The notes beneath the pieces were generated by a model. That model was given only the letters and a program-made list of their open reading frames with translations, was not told the DNA's origin and made no database searches. Shown here in pieces: positions 15,722 through 26,143 of a DNA stretch of 47,477 bases (position 1 is the stretch's first letter; each line of letters begins with the position of its first letter). Made by a program: the position numbers and the translations under genes. Where the stretch lies: assembly GCF_029873475.1 (NCBI RefSeq), contig NZ_CP123502.1, positions 1 through 47,477 of the forward strand, read 5' to 3'. Source of the DNA: Arsenophonus sp. aPb (GTDB lineage Bacteria; Pseudomonadota; Gammaproteobacteria; Enterobacterales; Enterobacteriaceae).

Positions 15722-16654
15722 CTATTTATTTAATAATGATTTTTTTATTTTAAAAACTTCGCGTTTTCCTTTCTCTTTTTTGCGCGAAACTTCTGCTGAC
15801 GATATATCTTGCTGGCGATTTTTAAACGTAACTTTTTCTGTCAAAGGATCAAATAAGATTTCATAATCAGGGAGATCATTTGTTTTAGCTAGTTGCTTAA
15901 TATTAAATTTAAATTTTGAAGAGGTTGCAGTACTACCTGTCTTCAAATGAAGTTTTTCCAAAGATATGGAAAATTCATGCTGATTACCACAATGTTTTCG
16001 AGCAATTTCATAAAGTCTCCTATCAATAGCTTTACGAATACGAAAGTAATCAGGACTAATTTTGAGTATTTTCTCTTTAGTTATACCTTCATATAACCAA
16101 TCAGGGAGAGTTATTTCCACCATCCCAATTTCTAATTTTCCCTTTTTCTCATCCAAAATTCTCCAACTATCAATCAACCCAAATCCTACTGATTCTTGTT
16201 TATCGGAAGAATAAATAATATTCGTTGTTATTCTTGTACCAGCCAATCTCTCTAAAGATTTTTCAAGTTCCTTATAAGTTCTACCGCCAATTTCTCGATT
16301 AGTCGTAACGAAAAAATCGTAAGGCGTGAAAGCTATTGTTCTACTAATTGGTTGATGATCGTTTATCGCTTCTAATAATTTTGAAATAGCATAAATCCAG
16401 ATGTCTTTATCGAAAACAGTTGCCAATCCTGATGAAGTTGGTTTTACAGTAACAGTAACCGCACCATTTTTATATTCTCTATCCCTAACATCACCTGCTT
16501 TCAATGCAAAAAATGGGTGCTCCATGCTGGCTAATTCATCACGAAATGTTGAAATATCAACATCATCCGCGATAAAAAATTCGAGCTGCTTATGTTTATG
16601 GGGACGTAATGTTTTCAAGTTGTATTTTCTCGATTTCTTTGTAAGATCTAACAT
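15722..16654 (-). CDS. repA: Plasmid replication initiator (RepA, RPA family)
   Basis: 310-aa initiator. The region ELASMEHPFFALKAGD...GLATVFDKDIWIYAISKL...RTIAFTPYDFFVTTNREIGGRTYKELEKSLERLAGTRI (about 39-155) is the conserved winged-helix core of the RPA-type initiators of iteron plasmids. The C-terminal ~40 residues are basic. AGGA lies about 10 nt before the ATG. It faces away from its iterons (16734-17003), which lie immediately upstream, as usual for iteron-controlled plasmids where RepA both starts replication and represses itself. Confidence 0.9.
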   Translation of the reverse strand: MLDLTKKSRKYNLKTLRPHKHKQLEFFIADDVDISTFRDELASMEHPFFALKAGDVRDREYKNGAVTVTVKPTSSGLATVFDKDIWIYAISKLLEAINDHQPISRTIAFTPYDFFVTTNREIGGRTYKELEKSLERLAGTRITTNIIYSSDKQESVGFGLIDSWRILDEKKGKLEIGMVEITLPDWLYEGITKEKILKISPDYFRIRKAIDRRLYEIARKHCGNQHEFSISLEKLHLKTGSTATSSKFKFNIKQLAKTNDLPDYEILFDPLTEKVTFKNRQQDISSAEVSRKKEKGKREVFKIKKSLLNK

Positions 16655-16733
16655 AGCCGCAATCCTAGTGCAATTAGGGTTGTTGGTTAGAGCCGTTCAA
16701 GTGTTAGTAGCATTTGAGCGGCTTGCCAGTTTT

Positions 16734-17003
16734 TGGGATTCAGGAATCAATTTTGGGATTCAGGAATCAGTTTTTGGGATTTAGGAATACGCTTTTTCTA
16801 AAATTTATACTCAAAATATTGGGATTTAGGAAAATATTACTGGGATTCAAGAATAATTCAATATTAGTATTGTAGCTTAAATCACATTTTTTACTTTTTT
16901 TAATGTGGATAACTCGTTTTCAATACTGGGATTCAGGAATAAATTACTGGGATTCAGGAATAAATTACTGGGATTCAGGAATAAATTACTGGGATTCAGG
17001 AAT
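16734..17003 (+). repeat. Nine RepA iterons (origin of replication)
   Basis: Core TGGGATTCAGGAAT occurs at 16734, 16754, 16775, 16820, 16841, 16927, 16948, 16969 and 16990, with one or two base changes in the third to fifth copies. The last four are spaced exactly 21 bp and share ATTAC before and AA after the core. A DnaA box lies between the two groups. Together with repA this is a classic iteron oriV, with copy control expected through iteron pairing. Confidence 0.92.
16904..16912 (-). promoter_or_regulatory. DnaA box 1
   Basis: TGTGGATAA, the exact complement of the consensus TTATCCACA, located between iteron groups. Confidence 0.8.
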
Positions 17004-17240
17004 TTTAATCAAAAAAAAACACATAAAAAACATGAAGATATATCAAGTTTTTTTACCCTTAACTTCTTTTAACTATACATAACTATATTTAACTGTCTTT
17101 TTTGTTCACTTTTACTGTGGATAACTTTCTCAAGACAATGTGAACATTTCACTTAACGTTCTAATAAACTAAACTTAGTCCTAATAGAGCAAATTTTAAT
17201 CAATTGAGTAACCCAATCTATTTTTGAACTCTGATGACAT
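17004..17240. other. AT-rich segment of the origin with DnaA box 2
   Basis: Downstream of the last iteron is a long A/T tract with tandem TTTAACTATA-like units near 17060-17095. A second perfect DnaA box (TGTGGATAA, 17116-17124) follows. This is the expected place for strand opening. No gene is supported here. Confidence 0.6.
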
Positions 17241-17300
17241 TCCGCTTCCTCGCACGTTCGCTCGCTAACGCTTCGGTCACTTAGCTGCGGTGAGCGGTAG
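17241..17300 (+). other. Segment resembling the ColE1 origin-flanking sequence
   Basis: TCCGCTTCCTCGC at the left and GCTGCGGTGAGCGGTA at the right match, with a few changes and one gap, the well-known block at the edge of ColE1/pBR322-type origins (CCGCTTCCTCGC ... GCTGCGGCGAGCGGTA). GC-rich in an AT-rich setting. No RNA I/RNA II region was recognised, so it is a fragment or a shared functional site. Confidence 0.55.
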
Positions 17301-17615
17301 AAGTTTTTAAGACAATAAATTTTTCTAGCGTTTAAACACGCTAAGAACGTTTCTAAGAGGTTTTCTTGGATAAAACATCTAATCCTATTAGACAATTTTA
17401 AGTTGTTCATGTCGTCTATTAAAAGGGTAAAGTAAAGTATGGTTGTTTTTTTATGTTTATTGTATGTTGTAACTAATTATTTTATGAGCTTTACGCTGAT
17501 TTTTGAATAGGCCTTACTAGCGCAAAAATGAAAATGTGACGTTCTACTAGTAATGATATAATTTATATGCGGTATAATAAATACAATAACTTAAATGCGA
17601 TAGCGCGGAGAGAAA

Positions 17616-18241
17616 ATGTTCATTCGAGCTTATTTGAGGGCATCAACGGAAGATCAATTTGCCGATAGGGCAAAGAGATGCTGGAGCAGTTCGTTCAGGA
17701 ACGAGGGCATAAAGTAGCCAGCTACTACCGGGAGAATATCAGCGGTACAAAACTCGACCGTTTAGAGTTGGGACGTTTACTAATGGAAAGTCACCGTAAT
17801 GATATTTTACTGGTTGAGCAAATAGACCGATTGACTCGATTAAGCAATAGTGACTGGATGACGCTGAAAAAACAAATTGAGCAACATGAATTACGGATTG
17901 TCACCTCGTGGCAAGCGCTGCCAGATAGAGAACCTTCGCAGACTGAACCGATCACCCGCGCGGTGATAACTGCCATCAACAATATGCTTATCGACCTGAT
18001 GGCAGCCATGTCACATAAGGACTGGCTGAGTCGCCGAAAACGACAAAAACAGGGAATTAAGCGCGCGCATATGCTGGGTAAATATCGAGGGAAACAAGCT
18101 GATCAGAAACGGCACCAAAAAGTAATATACTACCGTCAGGTGAAAAAACTCAGCATCCGAGAAACAGCAGAAGCAACAGGCTACAGTGCTTCGCAGGTTT
18201 GCCGTATTCAAACTCTTTATAAAGAAGTGGTGTCTGATTAA
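17616..18241 (+). pseudogene. tnpR-like serine recombinase, frameshifted (element A)
   Basis: Begins MFIRAYLRASTEDQFADRA and is colinear with the intact copy at 26196-26837. A single base is missing in an A-run near 17671 (GCAAAGAG here, GCAAAAGAG there), shifting the frame after ~18 codons. It also lacks a 5-residue SLDVP stretch in the middle. The nucleophile Ser and the C-terminal HTH (RETAEATGYSASQVCRIQ) are still visible. A 38-bp Tn3-type end follows at 18250. Confidence 0.85.
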
Positions 18242-18249
18242 AAAGTAGT

Positions 18250-18287
18250 CTTAACGTACAATATTTCCGTTTCCTAAACGGAGCCCT
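18250..18287 (-). repeat. Degenerate Tn3-family terminal inverted repeat (element A)
   Basis: 38 bp from CTTAACGTACAATA to GGAGCCCT, same place relative to tnpR and same inner end (ACGTTAAG on the other strand) as the element D end at 26846-26883, but with several changes at the outer end. Confidence 0.65.
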
Positions 18288-18440
18288 AATCGGCTCATCA
18301 AGAACAGCATCATCTGCTGGAACTATCTTTATCTTGCACGCCAACTCGAAAAGGCAACGGACACCGAGGTCAGAGAAAACCTAATCCGAGCGATAGCAGC
18401 GCATGTTCCCATGACTTGGGCTCATATCAACTTGCTTAGC
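18285..18440 (+). pseudogene. Tn3 transposase C-terminal remnant (element B)
   Basis: In one frame it reads NRLIKNSIICWNYLYLARQLEKA...AHVPMTWAHINLL, the last ~50 residues of Tn3-family TnpA (NAIICWNYLYL ... WRHINLHG). It begins abruptly at the element A end and runs into a 38-bp terminal repeat, so it is the right end of a separate Tn3 element cut off by A. Confidence 0.85.
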
Positions 18441-18472
18441 GTGCTTTATTTTCCGTTTTCTGAGGCGACCCC
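18435..18472 (-). repeat. Tn3-family 38-bp terminal inverted repeat (element B)
   Basis: From CTTAGCGTGCTTTATTTTCC to GAGGCGACCCC; reversed it starts GGGGTCGCCTCAGAAAACGG, a good Tn3-family end. It is similar to, but distinct from, the ends of the complete transposon at 22071-25855. Confidence 0.85.
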
Positions 18473-18687
18473 TTATCGCTTGTTGAAGGAGTTAAAGGGG
18501 TATCATTGTTTTATTATGAGATAATTCATGTTGTAACTAAATTTTGATTTTGTCAAACTAACAGAATAATTATCTTTTGTTACTCAAATAGTGTAATAAT
18601 ATGTCGCTAATTTAATAATAAATTATTTTTTAATATGATCATTTAACTTATTACCGAATCAATAAAATATTAGTAAAAGGGTATTGT

Positions 18688-21600
18688 ATGTCTCTCAAAT
18701 TGCAGACTGAGTCTCCCGCTGAAAATGATATATTTCGAGGTAACAGCCATAAAAAGGTCGCCGAGAAAATGGCTGAAATAGTAGAACAACAAGATATTGA
18801 TATCGTTGGGTTAGAAGGGGAGCTTGGCTCAGGAAAATCAACGATACTTAAACTCCTGAAAAAAGAACTCGATAGTAAATTTATTTTTATTGATTTCGAT
18901 GCGGAGCTTTACCAGCATGGTTCGACTAAAAAAGCTTTAATAGAAGTTATTCATGAAGGAATAAGTAAGCAAAAAAACGTCGACCAAACAAAATTAGATA
19001 AATTCAAGAATCAAGCCTTAGGTAATATTGTAAAATATGATAAAAAAGTGAATAGTAGAATCAGTTGGTGGACAATAACATTTATTATCTTTTCTTTCTT
19101 AAGTCTTCAAATATTTCGTCCTCTACTAGTAGATTTAAATAACCTTATATTAAAGAATCATGCAAGTTTTTGGATAATAGCTATTGAAATCCTTTGTGTA
19201 ATATCACCTGTTATTCTACTACTCTATCTTCTACTGCCATATTCTCGAAAAAAAAATAAAATTCCTTCTGTTGGAGATCTTTTTAAACGAAATAGCATAG
19301 ACAGAATTGAGGAAACTTGGTTAGTAAATAAAGAGGTCGGTACGATTGAACTAACGGAAGCTCTTAAAGGATTTACTTCAAAAGGGACTATCCTAGAAGA
19401 TATTCGTATAATTCTCATTATTGATAATTTAGATCGCGTTAGCTCAGATAAAGTCAAAGAACTTTGGAGCGACATAGAGCTAATTGCAAATACAACGCAC
19501 AAGCATTTTAAAATTATTGTACCTTACTCCGCGAAACAAGTTACCGCATCTCTTGCTGTAGATGGACATAATGGAAGAGAATTCATTGTAAAGCGTATCC
19601 CAATCACTTTTATAACACCACCATTAATCACTGCTGGTTGGCAGGAAGCTTTTCAACAACTTTGGAAAGAAACAGTGGATCCATCAGATATCTACTCTTG
19701 TAAAGAAGTCTCTCAACTACTGGAGTTATGGAAACCGATTGAATATCCATATATAACACCGCGATTAATGAAAAAATTTGTTAACGATATTTATATTCTT
19801 AACCTAACTATCACAGCATTAGAAAAACACCGATATATTCTTTTTGCATTATACATTCTCGTTGTAAAATACTCTGATCATGATATTAAAATATTACTTC
19901 GTACTCCCAAAAAAGAAACAGAAGAAGACAAAGATAAACTTAATACAAAAATACAATTAACTATCAAACAACTCTCACGAATTTTTAATAATGATACTCG
20001 CCGTTGGAATGAGTTTTTCATGAGTATTCATTATCAAACTGATATTGAATTAGCTAGAAGTGAACTTTTAGATAACCCACTTGTAGAAGCTATTAATACA
20101 AATAACACTACGCAATTAGAAGAACTAATAACCTGGTGGGGATTCAGCCATGCTTGGCGACGTATTATGCAGAAAATAGAAATACGCAACGCTTTAATAG
20201 CGATTTCGGAATTAAAAGAAAATACATTAGATTTGATAAAAAATGAAATTGCCATACTAGTCGATATGTTTAACGCTAATTTTGCAATCTTAACAAAAGA
20301 ACCTTCAGATAGAGATCTGAATCAAAGTTTATTACATTTATTAAATTCTGGGAGAATAGAACAAGAACCTTTTTTAGAACGACAAAAAAATTTCATTATT
20401 GATGAACTTGATAAACTTCAGATTACTGACAAATATGATGATGAGGTTATTATTGAATTATTAAAAGATGCTAATGATTATTCTCAAATTTTTAATAAAA
20501 ACCTATTAGGATTAATTAAAAATAAAATAAATGGAGAAATCTATGCAAATTTTCTTTTTCCTTATGAAGATGAGCTTTCTAACCTTAATATTAATAGCCT
20601 TAAACTTACGAATGACAACATAAAAAAAATGCTTCTTTGTATTCTCAATAATGAAGAAGGCGATCTTTTCAATCCTAACGTTATCAGACATATTAAACTT
20701 TCCAATACTATTGTTAGGGATATCATTGACAATGAAGAGGTACATAATCAAAATAACAACACTCTATCAATGTTAAGAAATGATGAAATCAACAATAATA
20801 AATTTGGTTTTAGAAAGGTAATCTTAAATCCTGAATGGGATAAATCAAATCATTATCAATATTATAAAAATAAAATAAATGCAGAAAAACAATTTTCAAC
20901 TGAATTTGCTGCTCAAGCTATTACACACATGATAAAGGTCAGGGATTTTTCATACTTAGAACAATATAATGAATATATCAATAATAAAGAATTTATTATA
21001 TTTATGGAATTTTATCTTCGTTATTCACTATCATTAGATAATGTTATTAATGAATTATCCAATGACTCTATTTTACCCTACATAGAAAATGCTGTATGTA
21101 AAATTATTAATGATTGTAATGTAGATAATATATCTATTATTAAATATGTTAGTAATTATTATGATTTGATTAAACAAAAAGTACCCAATTCCAAACCAAT
21201 GACACTAGTAAAAAAACAAGAAAAATTATTATTAGATCAATTAAGATCAGAACATATACGAGATCTAGATAAGGTTTTTCTAACTGATCTTCTCGCACTA
21301 AACGAATTACCAGAGATCAATAATAAATTATATATCTTGGCTCAGGATATTTTTAACAACGAGGAAAGATTACAATTTGCCTTAAAAGAGATAAATAGTA
21401 ATAGGCGATATATTTTGCAACATATGATTGATATAGAACATTTTATTCATATGGATATCAATACAATAATATTTGCAAACTTATTTAGATATGGGTCAGA
21501 AGAAACTATAAATAACATCAAAAATATTCATTTTTTATGGTCATGTTTGGAGGACGTACAACGCCGCGAAATTTTAGATGAACTTCATGATGTTCTTTTA

Positions 21601-21924
21601 GAGAGGCAAACAGCACAAAATAATCGCATTAATATCATTCATTATTTTCACACAGAACTAACCTTTAAAGAAATTGAAAAAGAAGATCATCGCAGTATTG
21701 CCAACCTATTTAATGCAGCGTTAAACGATGAAACACTAATAGATTGGCTTGATAAACAAAAATTTAACTTTTCCAGTTGGGCAAAAGAAGATCAAGAAAC
21801 AGTTTTACACTGCATTATCAATAATAAAAATAAATTTCCAACTTTGTGTAAAAACTCTATATTTATTAGAAATCGAATTAAAAATGAATATGCTAAAATC
21901 GCCATAAGTGAAGAAGAAATTTAA
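18688..21924 (+). CDS. KAP family P-loop NTPase with membrane hairpin
   Basis: 1078-aa protein. Walker A is GELGSGKST (44-52), two transmembrane helices are inserted in the NTPase domain (about 127-143 and 161-184) and Walker B is IILIIDNLDRV (241-251): the exact plan of KAP NTPases, which sit in the membrane with the NTPase domain inside the cell. The remaining ~750 residues are alpha-helical with Asn/Asp-rich stretches and no recognised domain. AAAGGG precedes the ATG. It is a single-gene unit with its own terminator. Related KAP proteins occur in defence islands, so an anti-phage role is likely but not shown. It lies between Tn3-family ends. Confidence 0.85.
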   Translation: MSLKLQTESPAENDIFRGNSHKKVAEKMAEIVEQQDIDIVGLEGELGSGKSTILKLLKKELDSKFIFIDFDAELYQHGSTKKALIEVIHEGISKQKNVDQTKLDKFKNQALGNIVKYDKKVNSRISWWTITFIIFSFLSLQIFRPLLVDLNNLILKNHASFWIIAIEILCVISPVILLLYLLLPYSRKKNKIPSVGDLFKRNSIDRIEETWLVNKEVGTIELTEALKGFTSKGTILEDIRIILIIDNLDRVSSDKVKELWSDIELIANTTHKHFKIIVPYSAKQVTASLAVDGHNGREFIVKRIPITFITPPLITAGWQEAFQQLWKETVDPSDIYSCKEVSQLLELWKPIEYPYITPRLMKKFVNDIYILNLTITALEKHRYILFALYILVVKYSDHDIKILLRTPKKETEEDKDKLNTKIQLTIKQLSRIFNNDTRRWNEFFMSIHYQTDIELARSELLDNPLVEAINTNNTTQLEELITWWGFSHAWRRIMQKIEIRNALIAISELKENTLDLIKNEIAILVDMFNANFAILTKEPSDRDLNQSLLHLLNSGRIEQEPFLERQKNFIIDELDKLQITDKYDDEVIIELLKDANDYSQIFNKNLLGLIKNKINGEIYANFLFPYEDELSNLNINSLKLTNDNIKKMLLCILNNEEGDLFNPNVIRHIKLSNTIVRDIIDNEEVHNQNNNTLSMLRNDEINNNKFGFRKVILNPEWDKSNHYQYYKNKINAEKQFSTEFAAQAITHMIKVRDFSYLEQYNEYINNKEFIIFMEFYLRYSLSLDNVINELSNDSILPYIENAVCKIINDCNVDNISIIKYVSNYYDLIKQKVPNSKPMTLVKKQEKLLLDQLRSEHIRDLDKVFLTDLLALNELPEINNKLYILAQDIFNNEERLQFALKEINSNRRYILQHMIDIEHFIHMDINTIIFANLFRYGSEETINNIKNIHFLWSCLEDVQRREILDELHDVLLERQTAQNNRINIIHYFHTELTFKEIEKEDHRSIANLFNAALNDETLIDWLDKQKFNFSSWAKEDQETVLHCIINNKNKFPTLCKNSIFIRNRIKNEYAKIAISEEEI

Positions 21925-21955
21925 AAAATAATAATAAATTACTTTTTATATAATT

Positions 21956-22004
21956 AAGCCTCCATTAAGATATAAAAAATAAATAATGGAGGCTTGCTAT
22001 TTTA
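21956..22004 (+). terminator. Terminator of the KAP gene
   Basis: Perfect 12-bp stem AAGCCTCCATTA / TAATGGAGGCTT around a 16-nt A-rich loop, followed by GCTATTTT, 32 nt after the KAP stop codon. Confidence 0.75.
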
Positions 22005-22103
22005 AAATTATAAAAACCTATTCACCTATATCAGAATGACCCTGCTCAAATTCCCACTGAATTCCATATTGGGGTAGCCACAGAATTCGGAAAATATAGC
22101 ACG

Positions 22104-25064
22104 CTAAGCAGATTGCAGTGGTCGTAGCGGCCTAAACTTACCTAAGCCGATCTTGGTATTGCTACGCCACAGGTAATCCCCTGTCAGGTTGATGTGCTCC
22201 CAACCCAGCGGCGATAGGTATTGTAATAACGCATCATCAACGATATGTCCTTTGGCACGTAATCCATTCACCACACTTTCCAGATAAACTGTGTTCCATA
22301 GTACGATGGCGGCAGTCACCAGGTTAAGACCACTTGCTCGATAACGCTGTTGCTCAAAACTGCGGTCTCGGATTTCCCCAGACGATTGAAAAACACAGCT
22401 CGAGTTAAGGCATTACGAGCCTCCCCTTTATTCAATCCTGCGTGTACGCGGCGACGGAGATCAACACTTTGTAACCAATCCAAAATGAACAGCGTGCGCT
22501 CGATACGTCCCAGCTCGCGTAGGGCGAGTGCCAGACCATTTTGGCGTGGGTAGCTGCTAAGCTTCCTTAACATCAGGAGGCCGTGACCGTGCCTTGCTTT
22601 ATAGAGGTCGCCAACCGCAAAATTTCATCCCAATAGGAGCGGATGAGCTTGATGTTGAGTGTTCCGCCAATCATTGATTTCAATCCCTCATAGGTGACAT
22701 CTCGCTTTGTAATGTAGAGCTTGGTCTCTCCAAGGTCACGTATGCGCGGGCAAAGCGAAATCCCAATAGGTGCATCAACGCGAAAACGTGATCGGTAAAT
22801 CCTGCCGTGTCGGTGTAGTGCTCTTCGATTCGAAGATCTGATTCATGATAAAGCAAACCGTCAAGTACGTAGGTTGAGTCACGTACACCGACATTGACCA
22901 CTTTTGTATGAAATGGCGTGTACTGATCAGAAATGTGAGTGTAGAAGGTCCGTCCTGGACTACTGCCATATTTGGGATTGATGTGTCCCGTGCTCTCCGC
23001 CTTGTTGCCAGTGCGGAAATTTTGACCGTCAGATGAAGACGTGGAACCATCACCCCAATGCTCGGCAAACGGATGTTGGTATTGTGCATTGACTAACTCG
23101 GACAAGGCTGCGCCATACGTTTCGTCTCGGATATGCCAGGCTTGCAGCCAAGCAAGTTTGGCATAGGTGGTGCCCAGACACGATTCAGCCATCTTACTCA
23201 GCCCCAGATTGATCGCGTCGGCAAGGATTGTCGTCAGCAACAAATTCTTGTCCTTAGCCAGAACACCCGATTTCAAGTGTGTGAAATGCCGTGTAAAACC
23301 AGTCCATTCATCGACTTCAAGCAGCAACTCAGTGATCTTGACATGTGGTAGGGTTCTAGCGGCTTGATCGATAAAGAGCTGCGCGTGAGTGGGTACCGCT
23401 GCATCCAACGGAGTGATCTTTAGGCCAGAGGCTGTGATGATGGCATCCGGCAGTTCATTTGCTTTCGCCAGGCGATTGACAGCAGCAAGCTGCGTTTCCA
23501 AACGCATCAGCCGCTCATTCAGATACTGATCACAGTCGGTAGTTATGCCCAGCGGCAATTCTCCTGCCTCTTTGAGGCCAGCAAATTTATCGGGAGGAAC
23601 AAGGTAGTCCTCAAAATCCTTGAACTGGCGAGATCCCTGCACCCAGATGTCACCGGAACGCAATGCGTTCTTCATCTCCGATAGCACGCATAGCTCGTAG
23701 TAACGTCGATCGATGCCGACGTCGGTTATCACCAACTTCTGCCAGCGAGGCTTGATGAACCCCGTTGGCGCATTGCAAGGGACTTTGCGGGCATTATTCT
23801 TGTTCATACTACGCAGCACATCGATAGCCTCCAATACATCTTTGGCAGTGGGCGCGGCCCTCAACTTGAGCACAGTGAGGAAGGCTGGAGCGTAACGGTC
23901 AGTGTGGTGTATCCCTCCCCGAGACGATGCAGGAAATCGAATTCTTCTGGCTGCGCGAGCGATTGTGCCTCTGTCACGCTTTTTGCAAAGGCTTCCCAGG
24001 ATATGACTGTCTCAATAGCAGTAAACGGATCATTGCCGGCCTGCTTGGCTTCGAGCAATGCTTGGCCTATACGGCCGAATAATCGCACCTTGGCATTAAT
24101 TGCCTTTCCTGATGCTTGGAACTGTTTCTGATGTCGCTTCTTGGCATCATTGAACAGCTTACCCAGGATACGATCATGAAGGTCAATAATTTCATCGATG
24201 ACGGTGGCCATCCCCTCAATGGCTAGCGCAACCAATGTCGCATAGCGACGTTGGGGCTTGAACTTGGCCAAGTCTGCGGGGTCATCTGTCCTCCTCACGG
24301 GCAATCTTCAGTAATCGGTTTTGATGGATCAGCCGTTCGACACCAATAGGCAGATCGAGTGCCTGCCATACCTTGAGTCGTTCGATATGTTCCAGCATGT
24401 GCCGTGAATTAGGTTTTACTGGTGATAAACGGAGCCAAGCCAGAGTAGTAGTTTTACTGTTATCCCGCAGTTTGAGCAGATCGTCGAGACGAAGACGGTG
24501 CGAGTCTGACAACGATTTGGCTAAGGTATCGTAGATACGTCGATTGGCATGGGTAAGTCCTTCAGCACAAGCCCTCTCAACAGCATTGATGGCTGGCAAA
24601 ATAATTGATCGCTGCCGCAGATAATCAATTAATGCGTTCACCATCACAATGCCCTTGTCGGTTTGCATAGCCAGCTCAGTCATGGCATGGACGGCCTGCC
24701 GGTAGTAGTTCATGTTGAATAGCTGAAAACCGAACATTGTTTGCAATTCAACCAGATGTTCGCGCCGTGTTCGCTCCCGCTGCCCATACTCGTCCCAACT
24801 TTCGATACTAACCTCAAGCTGGTCGGCAACCAATTTTAATAAGGGCGGAAATGGCCGCTCATCGATACCAAGGACGATGCCGGGAAAGCGCAGATAGCAG
24901 AGTTGCACCGCGAACCCCAGGCGATTGGCTGCTCCTCGACGCTGTCGGATGATGGATAGGTCAGTTTCGCTAAACGTGTAGTGACGGATCAACTCATCCT
25001 TGTTATCAGGCAACGCCAGCAAGCTTTCGCGCTCGGCGGTAGAAAGGATTGAACGGCGAGGCAT
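22104..25064 (-). pseudogene. tnpA: Tn3-family transposase TnpA with five frameshifts
   Basis: Nearly full-length (~985 aa) TnpA from MPRRSILSTAERESLLALP to KFRPLRPLQSA. It contains the N-terminal DUF4158-type DNA-binding region and the DDE transposase domain (TTILADAINLG, GTTYAKLAW, SSSDGQNF, INPKYGSSPGRTFYTHISDQY, LDGLLYHES, EEHYTDTAGFTDHVFAL). Reading must shift near 24290, 23880, 22755, 22575 and 22372. At four of these the family sequence needs just one more G or C in a short run of the same base; the shift near 23880 also needs one more base. It is either inactivated, or the deletions are homopolymer sequencing errors. Confidence 0.9.
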
Positions 25065-25264
25065 ACAGTTTCCTTTTTCTTGAAAACGAAGGTTTGCGAG
25101 AATGTCTTTTGTTGTCCTTCGACTGTACGCAATATCAATACGTTACTGTTCTCAAAAACCATTCTTGAAACATTATTCTCAATTTACTACCATTTCAATG
25201 AGTTTCGAGAGTCAATTGTTCATAAAAATCCTGTCATGCAATGGAATTACGGAGAAGAATTACA

Positions 25265-25816
25265 GTGTTAATTGGATATGCAAGGGTATCTACAGAAGAA
25301 CAAAATTTAGAGTTGCAAAAAGATTCATTAGTAAAACATGGCTGTCAGAAAATCTTTGAAGATCAAATAAGTGGTACCCGAGCAAACAGGCCAGGTTTAG
25401 ACAAAACATTGGAAATGTTGAGAGATGGAGACACTTTAGTTGTATGGAAACTAGATAGGCTTGGGCGTTCTGTAAAACAGCTAGTAGAGCTAATCGATAA
25501 ATTACAGCAACGGGGAGTTCAGTTTAAAAGCCTCACAGACTCAATAGATACTGGGACATCTTCCGGTAGATTCTTTTTCCATGTGATGGCTAGTCTTGCT
25601 GAGATGGAGCGAGATCTAATAGCAGAGCGAACCAAAGCTGGACTAGAAGCTGCACGTTTACGAGGCCGGAAAGGTGGTCGTAAACCCAAAATGACCGAGA
25701 GCAAAATATCCTCAGCAAAGCAATTGCTGGCTAATGGAGTCCCCCCAAAAGATGTCGCAAATAACTTAGGAGTATCTATTCCGACACTGTATAGATGGAT
25801 CCCCGCCTCTAAATAG
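25265..25816 (+). CDS. tnpR: Serine recombinase/resolvase of transposon C
   Basis: 184-aa resolvase reading VLIGYARVSTEEQNLELQ from a GTG start with GGAG 10 nt upstream (an ATG at 25241 would add 8 residues). Catalytic Ser in YARVSTEEQ, KLDRLGRSVKQL, and a C-terminal HTH (NGVPPKDVANNLGVSIPTLYRWI). Divergent from tnpA; the ~200-bp gap should hold res and both promoters. It ends 1 nt before the right terminal repeat. The frame is intact, unlike tnpA. Confidence 0.9.
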   Translation: MLIGYARVSTEEQNLELQKDSLVKHGCQKIFEDQISGTRANRPGLDKTLEMLRDGDTLVVWKLDRLGRSVKQLVELIDKLQQRGVQFKSLTDSIDTGTSSGRFFFHVMASLAEMERDLIAERTKAGLEAARLRGRKGGRKPKMTESKISSAKQLLANGVPPKDVANNLGVSIPTLYRWIPASK

Positions 25817-25848
25817 GCTTAGCGTGCTATATTTTCCGAATTCTGAGG

Positions 25849-26028
25849 CTACCCCAGATAGCAAAGAAGAACAGCAAAACCAAAACGGCTGGCAGGTTTA
25901 CGGTGAGCATTAATAAATGCCAGATCCTGCTCACTGAAATACGCCATTCGTGTCAGCGTTAACTCATTGTCCGGTAATGCCAGTAATGATTCTCTTTCCG
26001 ACAGAGAAAGAATTAGCCTCCGTGCCAT
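25849..26028 (-). pseudogene. Tn3 transposase N-terminal fragment (element D)
   Basis: Starts MARRLILSLSERESLLALPDNE and reads to RFGFAVLLCYLG, the first ~59 residues of a TnpA different from that of element C, then is cut by the terminal repeat of element C. The remainder of this tnpA is not found in the window, so the insertion was followed by deletion or rearrangement. Confidence 0.85.
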
Positions 26029-26143
26029 ATAGTTTCCCTCATAAATTATTCGGTGCGGTATTTTTAACAAAAATGCTTATCGCATAAGGGTACACCCTAG
26101 CGCTATAACCAAAACGTGACGACACTCCACTAATGAAATAACC

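Larger units (their letters stand above)
22071..25855. mobile_element. Complete Tn3-family transposon (element C)
   Basis: 3785-bp unit bounded by 38-bp inverted repeats (22071-22108 and 25818-25855; one mismatch) starting GGGGTAGCC and ending GCACGCTAAG. It holds only tnpA (minus) and a divergent tnpR (plus) with a res-type gap of ~200 bp between. GC content is clearly higher than its surroundings. No 5-bp target duplication is visible (ATATT on the left, AGATA on the right), so the flanks were rearranged later. It interrupts the tnpA of element D. Confidence 0.9.

Noticed and set aside
16734..17003. Regularly spaced repeats that could suggest a CRISPR array
   Set aside because: Period is 21 bp with near-identical spacers and the repA gene adjacent; these are iterons, and no cas gene is present.
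17153..17410. 85-aa minus-strand open frame
   Set aside because: It crosses the ColE1-like block and AT-rich origin flank; no family resemblance or ribosome-binding site.
22071..25855. Expected 5-bp target duplication around transposon C
   Set aside because: Flanks are ATATT and AGATA, not a repeat; the insertion has been rearranged.
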